Source: JACMLX01 sp031374935 (GTDB lineage Bacteria > Gemmatimonadota > Gemmatimonadetes > Gemmatimonadales > Gemmatimonadaceae). From it: a stretch of DNA of 64,000 nucleotides. This document shows, piece by piece, positions 1-9,650 of this stretch. Under the pieces are notes generated by a model that saw only the letters and a program-made list of their open reading frames with translations, was not told the DNA's origin and made no database searches. Position 1 is the first letter of the stretch. The number at the start of each line of letters is the position of its first letter. The translations under genes and the position numbers were made by a program. The DNA lies in NCBI GenBank assembly GCA_031374935.1, contig JANMHB010000179.1, positions 1-64,000 of the forward strand. The letters run 5' to 3'.

Positions 1-1
1 G

Positions 2-148
2 GCCGAGCAACAGCTTCTCTGCACCCCGGCTCGCGTCGAATTCGGAAGCGAGGCCTCCGACGTCGGTGCAGCCTTGGTCACCACGGCCTTCGTCCTGCGC
101 TCCTCCCGAGCTGAGGTGGAAGTGGTGGCGGCGTTCGCGCGGATCTGA
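2..148 (+). CDS. C-terminal end of an unrecognised protein (cut by window start)
   Basis: An open frame enters from the left edge and ends at TGA 146-148. The 48 visible residues read like real protein, alternating acidic and hydrophobic (for example EFGSEASDVGAALVTTAFVL), with no low-complexity Arg-rich character of the antisense frames. A small Gly-rich segment near the C-terminus followed by GAAL is reminiscent of sugar-kinase/ROK-type C-termini, but this is too short to assign. The following 250 bases up to the next gene hold nothing I can identify. Confidence 0.45.
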   Translation, partial: AEQQLLCTPARVEFGSEASDVGAALVTTAFVLRSSRAEVEVVAAFARI

Positions 149-398
149 GGACGGCGCACAGCTGACTCAGGCGTTCGCGAATCACCCGGACGGCGCATAG
201 CGATCCCGTGTGAACCGCGTTGTGCCGCGCAGCGCGACGCGCGTGACGTACGTTATCTTCGCCCAATCCAGAAAAGAGTTACGCCTACCGTCGAGGTGGC
301 GTTTTGCGCTGTCACAGTGACGAGCTCGAGCGGTCACAGCGAGATGCAGCATTCGTTCTCGATTCGATCCGACACATGTCGGCCGAGAAACGCATGCA

Positions 399-1394
399 AT
401 GCGCAGCGTCGTTCTTGTAATGACAGCGCCCCCTGTTGCAGAGCCCGATGCGGCCGTCACACTGCCTCCTGAACTCCGGGTTCTGGCCGTGATCCTCATC
501 ACGGACGTGTGCCTCGCGCTCTGGTTCACACTGAACTGGCCGCCGGGCATGGCATTCGTTGTCAGTCAGGTACCAACGCTCGGCGTTGCGAGCATGATCT
601 GGGGGCTGCTGCCGCGCGAACGCACTGTGGTCCTGGCCGATTGGATCGCCAGGCTCTTGCGGCGACGTGTTGTCAGCGCGACGCTGCTCACGACGCTCGG
701 TGGTCTCGCGTTGCTCAGCTCAATCGTCAACACCGTTGTGGTACAGGGAGACCCCGCCAGTCCCGAATGGGTGTACCGTTTTGACGGTCGCGATGAAACA
801 CCGCACGGTGTGCCAGCGCTCGCAGTCGACTCGCTGCGGCTGCGTCGCGGTGGCGGACCGTTGTACTTCAGGGTCTGGTTGTGGCCATGGGGACGCACGA
901 TCTGGATGCAGACATCGACACGGCTCAGCAATACCTCTCGACGCGTGATGCCATGGAATCCAACGCGACTGACCTTCGACGACGATTTCGGCACGCCGAT
1001 CACACTTGCGGTGCTGCCGGGCATGGACGCACTGCGCGACGACTCGCTGCAGGTGCTTATCACAGGTCGTACCGACGCTGATACCGTCGGGATCGGTAGG
1101 CTCCCGACGCGTGGCGGCGCGCTGCTGTTCTCGTTCGGTGGTGGTGGTGTCGCGGCCAGCGCAACGGAGTCATGGCGCGCGAGCGCTGACTCACTCCGCG
1201 CACTTGGCCACGATTCGGCTTTCACGGCTCAGCTCGCCGCGACGTGGCGCGACGCCATGCGCGGATCGCGCACATGGCGCAGGCTTCAGCTGCATGATAC
1301 GGTTCACGTACGATTGCTCGGGCTGAATCGCGCGCCGCTCGTCTACGAGGTTGCACTTGCCGACTCCGTTTCGCACGTGCTTGTCGGTCGCTGA
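399..1394 (+). CDS. Hypothetical membrane protein, first gene of a three-gene cluster
   Basis: A 331-residue protein (or 324 residues if the in-frame ATG at 420 is used; neither has a clear Shine-Dalgarno). The first ~110 residues contain three to four hydrophobic helices, including LAVILITDVCLALWFTLNW and a stretch around residues 95-113. The rest is soluble and rich in beta-type sequence with many Asp/Arg, probably extracytoplasmic. I do not recognise the family. The next two genes run in the same direction with a very short spacing and then a 4-base overlap, so the three probably work together at the envelope. Confidence 0.6.
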   Translation: MRSVVLVMTAPPVAEPDAAVTLPPELRVLAVILITDVCLALWFTLNWPPGMAFVVSQVPTLGVASMIWGLLPRERTVVLADWIARLLRRRVVSATLLTTLGGLALLSSIVNTVVVQGDPASPEWVYRFDGRDETPHGVPALAVDSLRLRRGGGPLYFRVWLWPWGRTIWMQTSTRLSNTSRRVMPWNPTRLTFDDDFGTPITLAVLPGMDALRDDSLQVLITGRTDADTVGIGRLPTRGGALLFSFGGGGVAASATESWRASADSLRALGHDSAFTAQLAATWRDAMRGSRTWRRLQLHDTVHVRLLGLNRAPLVYEVALADSVSHVLVGR

Positions 1395-1422
1395 CAGGGT
1401 CTCACGACGCTCCTCGTGCGTC

Positions 1423-2322
1423 ATGGGCGGCCTGCTTGCGTGTCTGATGCCCGGCGGCCTTGTGGCGCCGGATGCCCTGCAGGCGCTTGCGCCAGTGCGA
1501 CCACGCGCAGTCGTCCGCGTGGAGATCGGCTCTCGCATCTACCGCGCAAAGCTCGACGGCGACGGGAATCGATGTGGCACGAAGTGTACTGCGCTCGAGA
1601 CGTCGCTGAGCGTGGCGGCGCGCAGGATATTTGACTCGCAGTTTCGCTTCGTGGACTGGCGCGACGGCACCGAGCGTACAGCCGACACCATCGTCATACG
1701 CCTTCGCGAGAAGCCCATTGGCGGACACATCGAATTTGTCGTCACCTTGCTTGGACGCTCACGGGCGAGCTCGGCCGATTCCGTCGTGACGCAGTTTGAC
1801 GACTTCTTCGAAGCGAAGGCGCGAGACGCATCGTACTGGACGCCCAGCCGACTGCAGCAGGTCTGGGCTGATCTCATTGCGGCCAAGCTGAATGCATGCG
1901 CCCCGCGCGTGATTCAGGCCGTCGTGGGCAGGCTACCGCTCGGCGCGTCTGTGAATCTCCCCGGCGCGGATTCGAGCTCGCGGGTGGACGTGTCTGCCGA
2001 TTCGCTTCGCGCGGCCGCGCAGCCGCCGATCACGTTCCTCGTCCGAGTCAACATCGAGGAGCTTGTTCAGGGCGTCACCTTGCGGCGACTGGGGGAGCTG
2101 AAGCTCGTCGATTGCCTCGAAGGCGACGCGAACCGACAGAAGCGATACGTGTGTCGGAGACTCGAATTCTCTGTGATCTCACCTGCGCGCGCGGTCACGG
2201 ACTTTTTCGCGCTCAGTTCTCGTGCGCGGATCACCAAGGAGTCGGTGCACGTGTATTTCTACGCCAGCAGCGCGTCGGTTGTCTCCAATGGTGGTATTGT
2301 CGCGGCGGGGGAAGATCCATGA
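1423..2322 (+). CDS. Hypothetical secreted protein, second gene of the cluster
   Basis: I start at ATG 1423 because the first residues (MGGLLACLMPGGLVAP) form a signal-peptide-like segment; an upstream ATG at 1351 would overlap the previous gene and gives no better N-terminus. The mature part (~270 residues) has no motif I recognise. It contains a Cys pair near the start (RCGTKC) and further Cys residues near the C-terminus, compatible with disulfides in the periplasm. The stop codon overlaps the next start as ATGA (2319-2322), which implies translational coupling with the TPR gene. Confidence 0.55.
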   Translation: MGGLLACLMPGGLVAPDALQALAPVRPRAVVRVEIGSRIYRAKLDGDGNRCGTKCTALETSLSVAARRIFDSQFRFVDWRDGTERTADTIVIRLREKPIGGHIEFVVTLLGRSRASSADSVVTQFDDFFEAKARDASYWTPSRLQQVWADLIAAKLNACAPRVIQAVVGRLPLGASVNLPGADSSSRVDVSADSLRAAAQPPITFLVRVNIEELVQGVTLRRLGELKLVDCLEGDANRQKRYVCRRLEFSVISPARAVTDFFALSSRARITKESVHVYFYASSASVVSNGGIVAAGEDP

Positions 2323-3926
2323 GAACCTCCGCGCGCAACCACATGGCGCTGTTTGCCTCGCTGCTCGCGTGCTCAGGGCTCGACGTCGGCGCCCAAAAGG
2401 TCACTGTCACTGCGCCCACGCGCCCACGATTGATCGTCAAGCAGGCGAGAGTACTGCTCGACGCGGGAGATGCCCGCGCCGCAGAGCAGCAGTATGACTC
2501 AGCGATCGTGGCCACGCGCGACATACCGGAGTCCGCTGAGCGCACGCGCCTGCTCGCAAGTGCACTGTTCGGACGTGCGACAGCGCGCCAGCAACAACTG
2601 GCTGAAGTCGTTGCCGTTGACGCGGCGCGTGACTCGCTGCAGCGGCAGGTGATCGCCGACTATGGCGAGGCGGAGCGACTCGATTCCGGAAGGTTCGCCG
2701 GTGCCGCCAGGAACAACATCGGGATCACCCTTCGCGACGCGGGCCGCCATCGTGACGCACTCGCCGCGTTTGTTCAGGCGGCACGATCGACGCACCCCGC
2801 GCGGGCGACGTTCTTCCTGCACGCGGCCAGTGAGTATGAAGCGCTCGGCGCACCGGACAGCGCGGTCGCTGCGTTTCGCTCTGCGCTGCGCATCGATTCA
2901 ACCCTCGCGCCTGCACGGTTTGGGCTGATGCGCGTGTTGATGGAGAAGTTCCCGGTCGACAGCATGATCGCGCTCGCGACCAAGTGGACGACCAACCCGG
3001 CGCACGGCCCGATTGTCACCGAGGCGCTGTATAGCGCGCTGGCGTCTGGTCGGCGCGGCGCGTCGATGCCCGACACCGCCCTCAGTTTGCTGGTGATCAA
3101 CTTCGCCACAATGGGACTTGGTCCGACCGATGTTCTGCGCGATCATGCCGAGCGCCTGCGTTTCGCGGCTGGATGTCGTGCGCCCCGTTCTTCAACGCCG
3201 AACGCAGGTGCCGCTGCTCGGGCGGCACCGGGACTGTGTGCGGCAGCAGTGGAGGTAATTGACGCAGCCGAATTTGCGACGCGGCGTGATCCGAGGCCGA
3301 TCAACCGCCGAATGAACTCTTCCGGCTGGTGGACGGCAAGATTCGAACGGATGGCGGTGTGGAGCGCACTGATGAGGTCGTTTGCGGCGTACTTCGAAGG
3401 GAGTGGGAATCGCGCGCTGGCCATTGCGCACTACGAGGCTGCGCTGGCGCGGCCGTGGGATGGCGGGCCGCCGCCATGGATGGATGTCGAATCCATCGCA
3501 CCGATGGCAATGTTGTACGGGCAGGATCGCGCAGTGCTCAGTGAGTTTCTCGACGGCGTCTTCCAGGGGAAGGGACTCGCATATGCTCGCGATGATGTGC
3601 CGCTCCTCCGTCGCATGCATACTGCGCTCGGCGCGTTCTTCGCCGCGAGCGCGGTGTGGGGCGAAGGCCCCCGAGGCGCCGAGTTCCAGCTCGAGCGTAT
3701 GCGCCTGATGACGGGCCGAATGAATCAGGGTCGTGCAGACCGGGAGAGGCTGATCGATCCACCTGACCTGCTGAACCAGCTTCGCCTCCGGTACTGTCGG
3801 ATCCGCCGGACCGATGCGGCAGCAGCGTTGCTGCCCGAGCTCGCGGATGCCTACCGCCGGACGGGCCGGTCAGAGAGCGTGCCTGTGTCGCCGTGTGCGG
3901 GGACGAAACCGCAACAGCCAACCTGA
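2319..3926 (+). CDS. Secreted TPR-repeat protein, third gene of the cluster
   Basis: ATG 2319 overlaps the preceding stop and gives a 535-residue protein that begins with a signal peptide (hydrophobic MALFASLLACSGL, then cleavage near VGAQ). Residues ~30-220 show tetratricopeptide-like helices: repeated patterns such as ALLDAGDARAAEQQYDSAI, NNIGITLRDAGRHRDALAAF and ASEYEALGAPDSAVAAFRSAL, the classic TPR W/L-G-Y-A-F spacing. The remainder is helical and unassigned. TPR proteins are scaffolds, so this is probably the interaction partner of the two unknown envelope proteins encoded just upstream. The reading frame is open 423 bases further upstream, but that part overlaps the previous gene. Confidence 0.7.
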   Translation: MRTSARNHMALFASLLACSGLDVGAQKVTVTAPTRPRLIVKQARVLLDAGDARAAEQQYDSAIVATRDIPESAERTRLLASALFGRATARQQQLAEVVAVDAARDSLQRQVIADYGEAERLDSGRFAGAARNNIGITLRDAGRHRDALAAFVQAARSTHPARATFFLHAASEYEALGAPDSAVAAFRSALRIDSTLAPARFGLMRVLMEKFPVDSMIALATKWTTNPAHGPIVTEALYSALASGRRGASMPDTALSLLVINFATMGLGPTDVLRDHAERLRFAAGCRAPRSSTPNAGAAARAAPGLCAAAVEVIDAAEFATRRDPRPINRRMNSSGWWTARFERMAVWSALMRSFAAYFEGSGNRALAIAHYEAALARPWDGGPPPWMDVESIAPMAMLYGQDRAVLSEFLDGVFQGKGLAYARDDVPLLRRMHTALGAFFAASAVWGEGPRGAEFQLERMRLMTGRMNQGRADRERLIDPPDLLNQLRLRYCRIRRTDAAAALLPELADAYRRTGRSESVPVSPCAGTKPQQPT

Positions 3927-4736
3927 GTCGATCGCCGCGCACCGAGGCGCGCGGCTCGGAGCGAACGTCCCTTTCTGCATGCTGCCGATTGTCGCCAGCA
4001 CGATGCGTTTACGCTTGACCAGCCGCTGCAACGAGACTGCGCTCGCGCCGAGCGCCATCCGAACGCCCATTCCGCGCTCACGCTCGCGCTGGCGCACGGT
4101 CGCCGCCGAGGCGCTTCGGCCACATCGCGTGAACGATCACCATCACCAGCACGGCCCCTGAGGCGTCGTCGGATGGAGACAGCCTGCGTCCGAGCCTGGT
4201 GTCACGCCTGATAGACTGCAGTCGTTGCCGGAGACAAGCGACGCGCCAGGCGGCAGCGCGCGAGTGCCGACAATATGACGACATCGACGCTGCCCTGAAA
4301 GGTGGTACCGGCCACTGAATCGAACACGTTGTAGTGTCAGGGCCAGACTGAGTGATGCGACGCGTGATGCTTGTAGCCGCTGCACCCGGTTCGTGCGAAT
4401 CATCCCGCCGACGTACAAGGTGAAGGCGATGCAGGTGACCTGCGCCAGTGACGTCGAGCGCGGCGACAAGGTCGTCCGCGCGGTGCAGTTGCCGCGCAAG
4501 TGACAGACAGCGTTCGCTGACGCATCGCCGTTCAGGCTCCAAGCTATCGCGCAACCAAATGGGTCTCCCGCGTCACAGCGCGCTCTGCCGATCAATTCAG
4601 AGGTCGCCTTCGTGTTGTGCGGTGCGCGTGTTCGTGACGCGGTCTTGACATGCATTTCATCGAACGGTGATCGAGTTCAAGAGTTTTGCGTGGTGCGCGG
4701 AGCCGCGTAACAGGGCAACCATCACCGGACTTGAAC
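3927..4736. other. Noncoding stretch with gene debris
   Basis: About 800 bases between the TPR gene and the TonB receptor with no intact gene. The minus strand holds a permease relic (3984-4160). The plus strand has a 60-codon protein-like run without a start codon, ending at TGA 4501-4503, which I could not assign. The promoter of the receptor gene should lie in the last ~150 bases, but I cannot pick out convincing -35/-10 boxes. Confidence 0.5.
3984..4160 (-). pseudogene. Relic of a MacB/FtsX-type ABC permease (ADOP-like)
   Basis: On the minus strand the short frame QRERERGMGVRMALGAS followed by LQRLVKRKRIVLATIG closely matches the conserved segment of MacB/FtsX-like duplicated permeases (usual form TREIGVRMALGA...VLRLVLRQG...IG). 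Just upstream, in another frame, lies a hydrophobic piece (GAVLVMVIVHAMW) where the family has its preceding transmembrane helix (usually ...GVYGVM). So at least one frameshift separates the two pieces, and the C-terminal helices that should follow are missing. What remains is ~60 residues of a ~800-residue protein. The motif match is clear; the exact ends are approximate. Confidence 0.45.
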
Positions 4737-7700
4737 ATGATCAACTCAGTACCTCGACGCGTACCTTTCCGCGTCGTTGCCGCATCGCTCGCCATGCTGC
4801 TGGCGACCTCGCAGGCCTCGGCTCAGGCCACGGAAGGTTACGTCAGCGGGATCATCCGGACGTCTGACGGCGCTCCAGTCGCAGATGCCAGTGTGACGGC
4901 CCGCAACGATGCCACTGGCTTTCAGGAGTTGCGCCGATCAGACGCGCGGGGGCGGTTCGTCTTCGCGCAGCTGCCGATTGGCGGTCCGTACGCGATCGCC
5001 GTCCGCAAGCTTGGCCTGCAGGCGGAACGCCGCACCGGCATCACACTCAATCTCGGTGACCGTGTTTCCCTCGATTTCACGCTGAAGGCCGTCGCGCAGC
5101 AACTGACGGCGGTCGATGTGCGCGCCGACCAGGAAAACAAGCGCGTCGAGCGCGTCGGCGCCTCCTTCATCGTCGATCAGCAGAAGATCCGTGACCTGCC
5201 GATCGCCGACCGCAGCTTTGCCGACCTCGCCATCATCGCGCCAACCACATCGCGCTCAGGCACTGGCGGCATCATCACCTCGTCGTCATCCATCGCCGGT
5301 GGACGCGTATCGAGCACCGACATTCGCGTTGACGGCGTGCAGATGAAGAATACGATCTGGGGGACCGGCTTCGGCCGCGGGCCCTACTCGATGAGCGTCG
5401 AGGCGATTCGGGAATTCGAGGTCGTCACCAATGTCTACGACGTCACCCAGGGTCGCCAGGGCGCCGGTGCGGTCAACGTGGCGACGCTCAGCGGAACGAA
5501 CGTCACCAAGGGGTCGTTCTTCGGCTACAACCGCAATCAGGAACTGGCGGCGAGCACGAACTTCCTCAACCAGAACGTGGCAGAGTTCTCGAACTGGCAA
5601 GTGGGCGGTTCCATCTCGGGGCCAATCGTGAAGGACAAGCTCCACTATGTCGTGGCCTTCGACCGACAGAACGTGAACGAGCCATTCTTCACCCTCGACG
5701 TCGCCAACCAGGCGGACTGGAGCCGCCTGCAGGTCGCACCCGATTCGGTGACGCGATTCCTCGATATTCTCCGCCGCAGCTATGGGCTCTCCGCTGCGCA
5801 GCAGACCGGCCGTTTCGACCGCGGGAACACGCTCAACACCGTCTTTTCCCGCGCTGACTGGACGATCAATGACCGCAATCGTCTGACGTTCCGGCACAAC
5901 TACAGCGACTGGAACTACGGCAACTCGATCCCCGACCGTGACCTCTCCGTGCTCGAGAGTCGTGGCAATCAGTTCTCGCGGGAGAATCAGGCGCTGGTAT
6001 CGCTCAAGTCGAGCATCGGACGCAGCGGGACGAACGATATGCGCTTCGCATACACCAACCGCATTCTCGAGAACCAGCCGAACACACGCCTGCCGCGTGG
6101 CTGGGTCACTGTCGCGTCCACGCTTCCCGACGGACGGACCGGGGCACCGCAGATCCTGCAATTTGGCGGTCAGCGCACCAGCCCTGAGCTCCAGACCGAG
6201 GAGTCGTTCCAGTTCATCAACATCGCACGTTTCGAGCGTGGGAACCTCGCATACACCTTCGGGACAGACAATTCCCTGCAGAATCTGTCGATGTTCGTCT
6301 CGATCGAGACGGACGGGTTGTTCCAGTTCCCAAACCTCGCGGCCCTCGATGCACGGCGCCCGTCGTCGTATGCCAGACTGGTCCCACTGCAGGATCTGGA
6401 ACCACGGATGCGGCAGCGTGTGTTCGACGGTGGGGCGTTCTCGCAGGTCGAGTATCGCCCGCGTGAATCGATCACGATTGCCGGTGGACTGCGATACGAT
6501 GTGACGGCCTTCCTGACCGCGGCCAATCGCAACACCACGGCCGAGACGGTGCTTGGCAAGCGCACCGATCGCAAGCCGTTCAGCCAGCAACTGCAGCCAC
6601 GAGGGCAGGTCACCTGGAACATCGGATCCAAGGGCACGGACATCCTCCGCGCGGGCAGCGGCCTGTTCACCGCCGCTCCGCACTACATGGCGCACATCAA
6701 CCATCTGCTGAACGATGGCTCGCAGCTCGGTGATCTCCTGCTGACCGGCGCGGCGGTGCCGACACCGGACTTCCCGTCGTACCGGCAGAACTTTGCCAAT
6801 ACACCAGGGATTCCTGCCGGGAGCGCGACGCGGCCAACCTACCTGAATCTCTTCGCCGAGGATTACCGGGTGCCGCAGACGTGGAAGTCGGATCTCTCGT
6901 ATCAGCGGCGACTGTTCAACGGGCGTCTCTCCCTCGGTATCACTGGACAGTATGCCGATACTCGCAACAACTACCGCTACTACGACCTGAACCTGCCAGC
7001 CGCGCCCGCGTTCACGCTCTCGAACGAGAAGAACCGTCCGGTCTTCGTGCCAGCATCGGTGATCACCAATCCGGCCCAGGCCGGTGTTGCCGGCCGTGTT
7101 GCCGCGCGACCGTTCGCGCAGTTCCAGCGTGTGCTCGAGTTCCGCAGCGATGCGTCGCAGATTCAGAAGGCGTTGATCCTTGACGGGACACTCGGCTTGT
7201 CGGGCGGCGCCTACCTCGGCGGATCCTTCACGTTCAACAGCACGCGTGACAACAACTCGTTCAACTGCTGCATTGCGATCACCTCGGTGTTCACCCCGGT
7301 GCAGGGCGATCCGCGTGGTCTCTCGTGGGGGTCGTCGGCCAATGACTTCCGGCACAAGCTCGTGCTGTACGGCGCGACGCCCGAGCGCTTCGGGGGCCGG
7401 TTGAGTTTCCGCGCCATCGGGCAGTCCGGCAGCCCCTGGTCCGCCACCGTCGCGCAGGACATCAATTACGACGACGTCGGCGTCGGTGGTTCGTTCGGTA
7501 ATCAGAACGACCTTGCGTTTGTGTTCAACCCTGCTGCAGCCGGGCTGGATCCGACGCTCGCCGCCGGGATGCGCACGCTGCTCGACAGCCCAGCCAACAG
7601 CGCGCGATTCTACCTTCGCGACAATCTCGGCGAGATCGCGGGGCGCAATGCAATCCGGAATCCGTTCGTGACGCAGATCGACGTGCGGTACGCGCAGCGT

Positions 7701-7949
7701 CTTCCGTCAATTCGTGGTCAGGCGGTCGAACTCACGGTTGATCTCTTCAATGCTGGCAGCTGGCTGAACAAGACGTGGGGTGGTGGCGGCGTTCGCGTGG
7801 TGCCGGCGGCGAACCAGACGCTGCTGCGTGTGACTGGTTTCGATGCGGTAACGCAAAACTACCGCTACGCGGTCAACCCCACGTTCGGGCAGCGCGTCAC
7901 GATCGGCAATCGGCACCAGGTGCAGGCGGGAGTGCGGTACCGGTTCTGA
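4737..7949 (+). CDS. TonB-dependent outer-membrane receptor with carboxypeptidase-like regulatory domain (Oar-like)
   Basis: A 1070-residue outer-membrane transporter. ATG 4737 is chosen because it begins a clean signal peptide (FRVVAASLAMLLATSQASAQ, cleavage after ASA). Next comes a carboxypeptidase-regulatory-like beta-sandwich (residues ~30-115: GYVSGIIRTSDGAPVADASVTA), then a TonB plug (~125-240) and a long beta-barrel rich in aromatic/Arg/Asn strands ending in VRYRF, the terminal aromatic needed for BAM insertion. The layout fits the Oar/SusC-like group of receptors that import large substrates with TonB energy. No TonB, ExbB/D or SusD-like partner is next to it, so the substrate is unknown. 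A strong hairpin follows the stop codon. Confidence 0.9.
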   Translation: MINSVPRRVPFRVVAASLAMLLATSQASAQATEGYVSGIIRTSDGAPVADASVTARNDATGFQELRRSDARGRFVFAQLPIGGPYAIAVRKLGLQAERRTGITLNLGDRVSLDFTLKAVAQQLTAVDVRADQENKRVERVGASFIVDQQKIRDLPIADRSFADLAIIAPTTSRSGTGGIITSSSSIAGGRVSSTDIRVDGVQMKNTIWGTGFGRGPYSMSVEAIREFEVVTNVYDVTQGRQGAGAVNVATLSGTNVTKGSFFGYNRNQELAASTNFLNQNVAEFSNWQVGGSISGPIVKDKLHYVVAFDRQNVNEPFFTLDVANQADWSRLQVAPDSVTRFLDILRRSYGLSAAQQTGRFDRGNTLNTVFSRADWTINDRNRLTFRHNYSDWNYGNSIPDRDLSVLESRGNQFSRENQALVSLKSSIGRSGTNDMRFAYTNRILENQPNTRLPRGWVTVASTLPDGRTGAPQILQFGGQRTSPELQTEESFQFINIARFERGNLAYTFGTDNSLQNLSMFVSIETDGLFQFPNLAALDARRPSSYARLVPLQDLEPRMRQRVFDGGAFSQVEYRPRESITIAGGLRYDVTAFLTAANRNTTAETVLGKRTDRKPFSQQLQPRGQVTWNIGSKGTDILRAGSGLFTAAPHYMAHINHLLNDGSQLGDLLLTGAAVPTPDFPSYRQNFANTPGIPAGSATRPTYLNLFAEDYRVPQTWKSDLSYQRRLFNGRLSLGITGQYADTRNNYRYYDLNLPAAPAFTLSNEKNRPVFVPASVITNPAQAGVAGRVAARPFAQFQRVLEFRSDASQIQKALILDGTLGLSGGAYLGGSFTFNSTRDNNSFNCCIAITSVFTPVQGDPRGLSWGSSANDFRHKLVLYGATPERFGGRLSFRAIGQSGSPWSATVAQDINYDDVGVGGSFGNQNDLAFVFNPAAAGLDPTLAAGMRTLLDSPANSARFYLRDNLGEIAGRNAIRNPFVTQIDVRYAQRLPSIRGQAVELTVDLFNAGSWLNKTWGGGGVRVVPAANQTLLRVTGFDAVTQNYRYAVNPTFGQRVTIGNRHQVQAGVRYRF

Positions 7950-8468
7950 TACTCGGCGAGCATCAGCGGGGATGTGAGCAAGGGCGTCGACGGAGAGCTG
8001 TCGGCGCCCTTGGCGTTTCAGAGCGCTGTCCTGTCGTGGCCCCGTGGTGTGATCCTCGTTTCGCATGGTGCCATCTTTTTCCGAGGCGTGTTTCCCGACC
8101 CGCTGCGCCCTTGGCCCGGTGCGCGCGCTCCTTCTGCTGTCTGCGGGAACGCTGCGTTTGTGTGTTCCGGCGCCGCTCGCGCGTACTCGGCCGCGGCGGT
8201 GTCAGTGGCTGTGCGCGTCGTGTCGCGCGTCGATGTCCACACTCGGGACAAGTCGTCGAGCCGTCCGACCTCGCCTGGCGTGGTTGGTGACGTACTGACG
8301 GCGCCGGATCAATGGCCTGCCTGCGACGAAGGCTACCGCCAACGGAATACACGTCCATATGATTGCACCCTGAGGGCCATCGCTTTCTCAGGCGCGCTGG
8401 CCCCGGCCGGTCCCCGCGCCGCACGATGGCGCGTAAGGACCGCAATCACACGGCACTGGAGTTCAGCA
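7950..8468. other. Noncoding stretch before the M55 peptidase
   Basis: Apart from the hairpin at its left end I find no gene in these 519 bases. Frames open through it are Arg/Ser/Ala-rich in all phases and have no ribosome site. The M55 frame is open back to 7974, but the signal peptide starts only at 8469. Confidence 0.5.
7980..8011 (+). terminator. Hairpin terminator after the TonB receptor gene
   Basis: A 12-bp stem with one mismatch (AAGGGCGTCGAC / GTCGGCGCCCTT) and an 8-base loop begins 31 bases after the receptor stop. The tail GGCGTTTCAG has only three T, so it is a moderate intrinsic terminator. Confidence 0.55.
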
Positions 8469-9377
8469 ATGCCCAGATATATGACGATCGCCAGTTTGAT
8501 GTGGCTGGCGCTCACTGCATGCTGCGGGGCGTCGCTCGCCGCCCAGCGCCCCGTCAAGGTCTTCATCTCGGTCGACATGGAAGGCATCGGTGGCGTCGTC
8601 ACCTCCGAGCAGCTTGGCCCTTCCGGCTTCGAGTACGCGAAGTTTCGCGAATACATGACCGCCGAGGCGCTGGCGGCGATCGCCGGTGCCCGCGAGGCTG
8701 GAGCGACGGAGTTCGTCGTCGCTGACGCACACGGCAACATGCAGAATCTGCTGATTGATCGGTTCCCTGCTGGTGTCACCATCATCCGCGGCGCACCACG
8801 ACCATTGATGATGATGGAAGGCATCGACTCCAGCTTCAGCGCGGTGATGTTCATCGGCTACCACTCGGGCACCACCAACACGCAAGGGGTGCGGGCGCAC
8901 ACCATTTCCAGCGCGAGTTTTGCGGCGGTGCGATTGAACGGCCAGCCGATGTCCGAGTCCGGGATCAACGCGATCATCGCCGGAAACTTCGGCGTACCGG
9001 TGGTACTGGTCTCGGGTGATGAGCAGGCCGTGGGCGAGGTGCAGAAGATGATCGCCAATGTGGAGGGGGCGGTGGTGAAGCGTTCGATCAGCTTTCACGC
9101 TGCTGCCGTCATGACGCCCGAGGCATCACAAGCGCTTGTCCGGGTGAAGGCGAAAGCGGCCATCCTTCGGTTGAAGGAGTTCAAGTCGCTGCCGGCGCGC
9201 GGTCCCTTCCAGCTGGAACTGACCTACAAGAGCTACACTCCGGCCGAAATGATGTCGTATCTGCCAGGTACGGAACGCACCGATGCGCACACGATCCGGT
9301 TCCGCGCGGCATCTATCGTGGACATCTCGCGGTTCATCGAGTTCGCGATCAGCTACCGGCCGGACCTGACGCCGTAG
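8469..9377 (+). CDS. Secreted M55-family D-aminopeptidase (DppA-like)
   Basis: A zinc peptidase of family M55, whose type member DppA releases N-terminal D-Ala from short peptides. ATG 8469 begins a signal peptide with a possible lipobox-like LTACCGAS, so the protein (302 residues) is exported and perhaps membrane-anchored. Family motifs are all present: VFISVDMEGIGGVV (zinc-binding Asp and Glu), VVADAHGNMQN (zinc His), MFIGYHSGTTN (zinc His) and RAHTISSAS (catalytic His region). Length matches the family plus leader. The gene stands alone. Roles in peptidoglycan-peptide recycling or scavenging of D-amino acids are likely from the family; the substrate is not visible in the sequence. Confidence 0.9.
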   Translation: MPRYMTIASLMWLALTACCGASLAAQRPVKVFISVDMEGIGGVVTSEQLGPSGFEYAKFREYMTAEALAAIAGAREAGATEFVVADAHGNMQNLLIDRFPAGVTIIRGAPRPLMMMEGIDSSFSAVMFIGYHSGTTNTQGVRAHTISSASFAAVRLNGQPMSESGINAIIAGNFGVPVVLVSGDEQAVGEVQKMIANVEGAVVKRSISFHAAAVMTPEASQALVRVKAKAAILRLKEFKSLPARGPFQLELTYKSYTPAEMMSYLPGTERTDAHTIRFRAASIVDISRFIEFAISYRPDLTP

Positions 9378-9650
9378 TGCAGGGCAGGAGTGAGCGTGTA
9401 CCGACCCGAGTCGTGCTGCTCACTCGTAACGGCGGACGCGAGGCTGAACGCTCCGCTGCATTGATGGCGCTTACGCGCGAGGTCATGCTACGGCCTGGGT
9501 GCATGCGCCATTGTCGGGGTGTGCGCGGTTGGCTCTCGGAGCCAGCCTGCCGAGCGTCGCGTATGGCGGTGCCAGTCACCCGAGTGCTGGCAACTGCCGA
9601 TCCGCTCGACGCGTGCTGGGCGTCGCGTTCACCGGGTCGCCGTCGCGACG

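Noticed and set aside
4330..4503. Protein-like run on the plus strand (ends VERGDKVVRAVQLPRK)
   Set aside because: No start codon and no recognised family; perhaps debris of a lost gene, but not supportable.
5286..7355. 689-codon open frame on the minus strand inside the TonB receptor gene
   Set aside because: It is antisense to a clear receptor gene, has no ribosome site and an Arg/Val/Glu composition typical of the shadow frame of high-GC coding DNA.
8065..8298. 77-codon plus-strand frame with a Cys-rich stretch in the gap before the M55 gene
   Set aside because: Resembles a zinc-ribbon only by four cysteines; no ribosome site and no clear fold, and other frames of the same stretch are also open.
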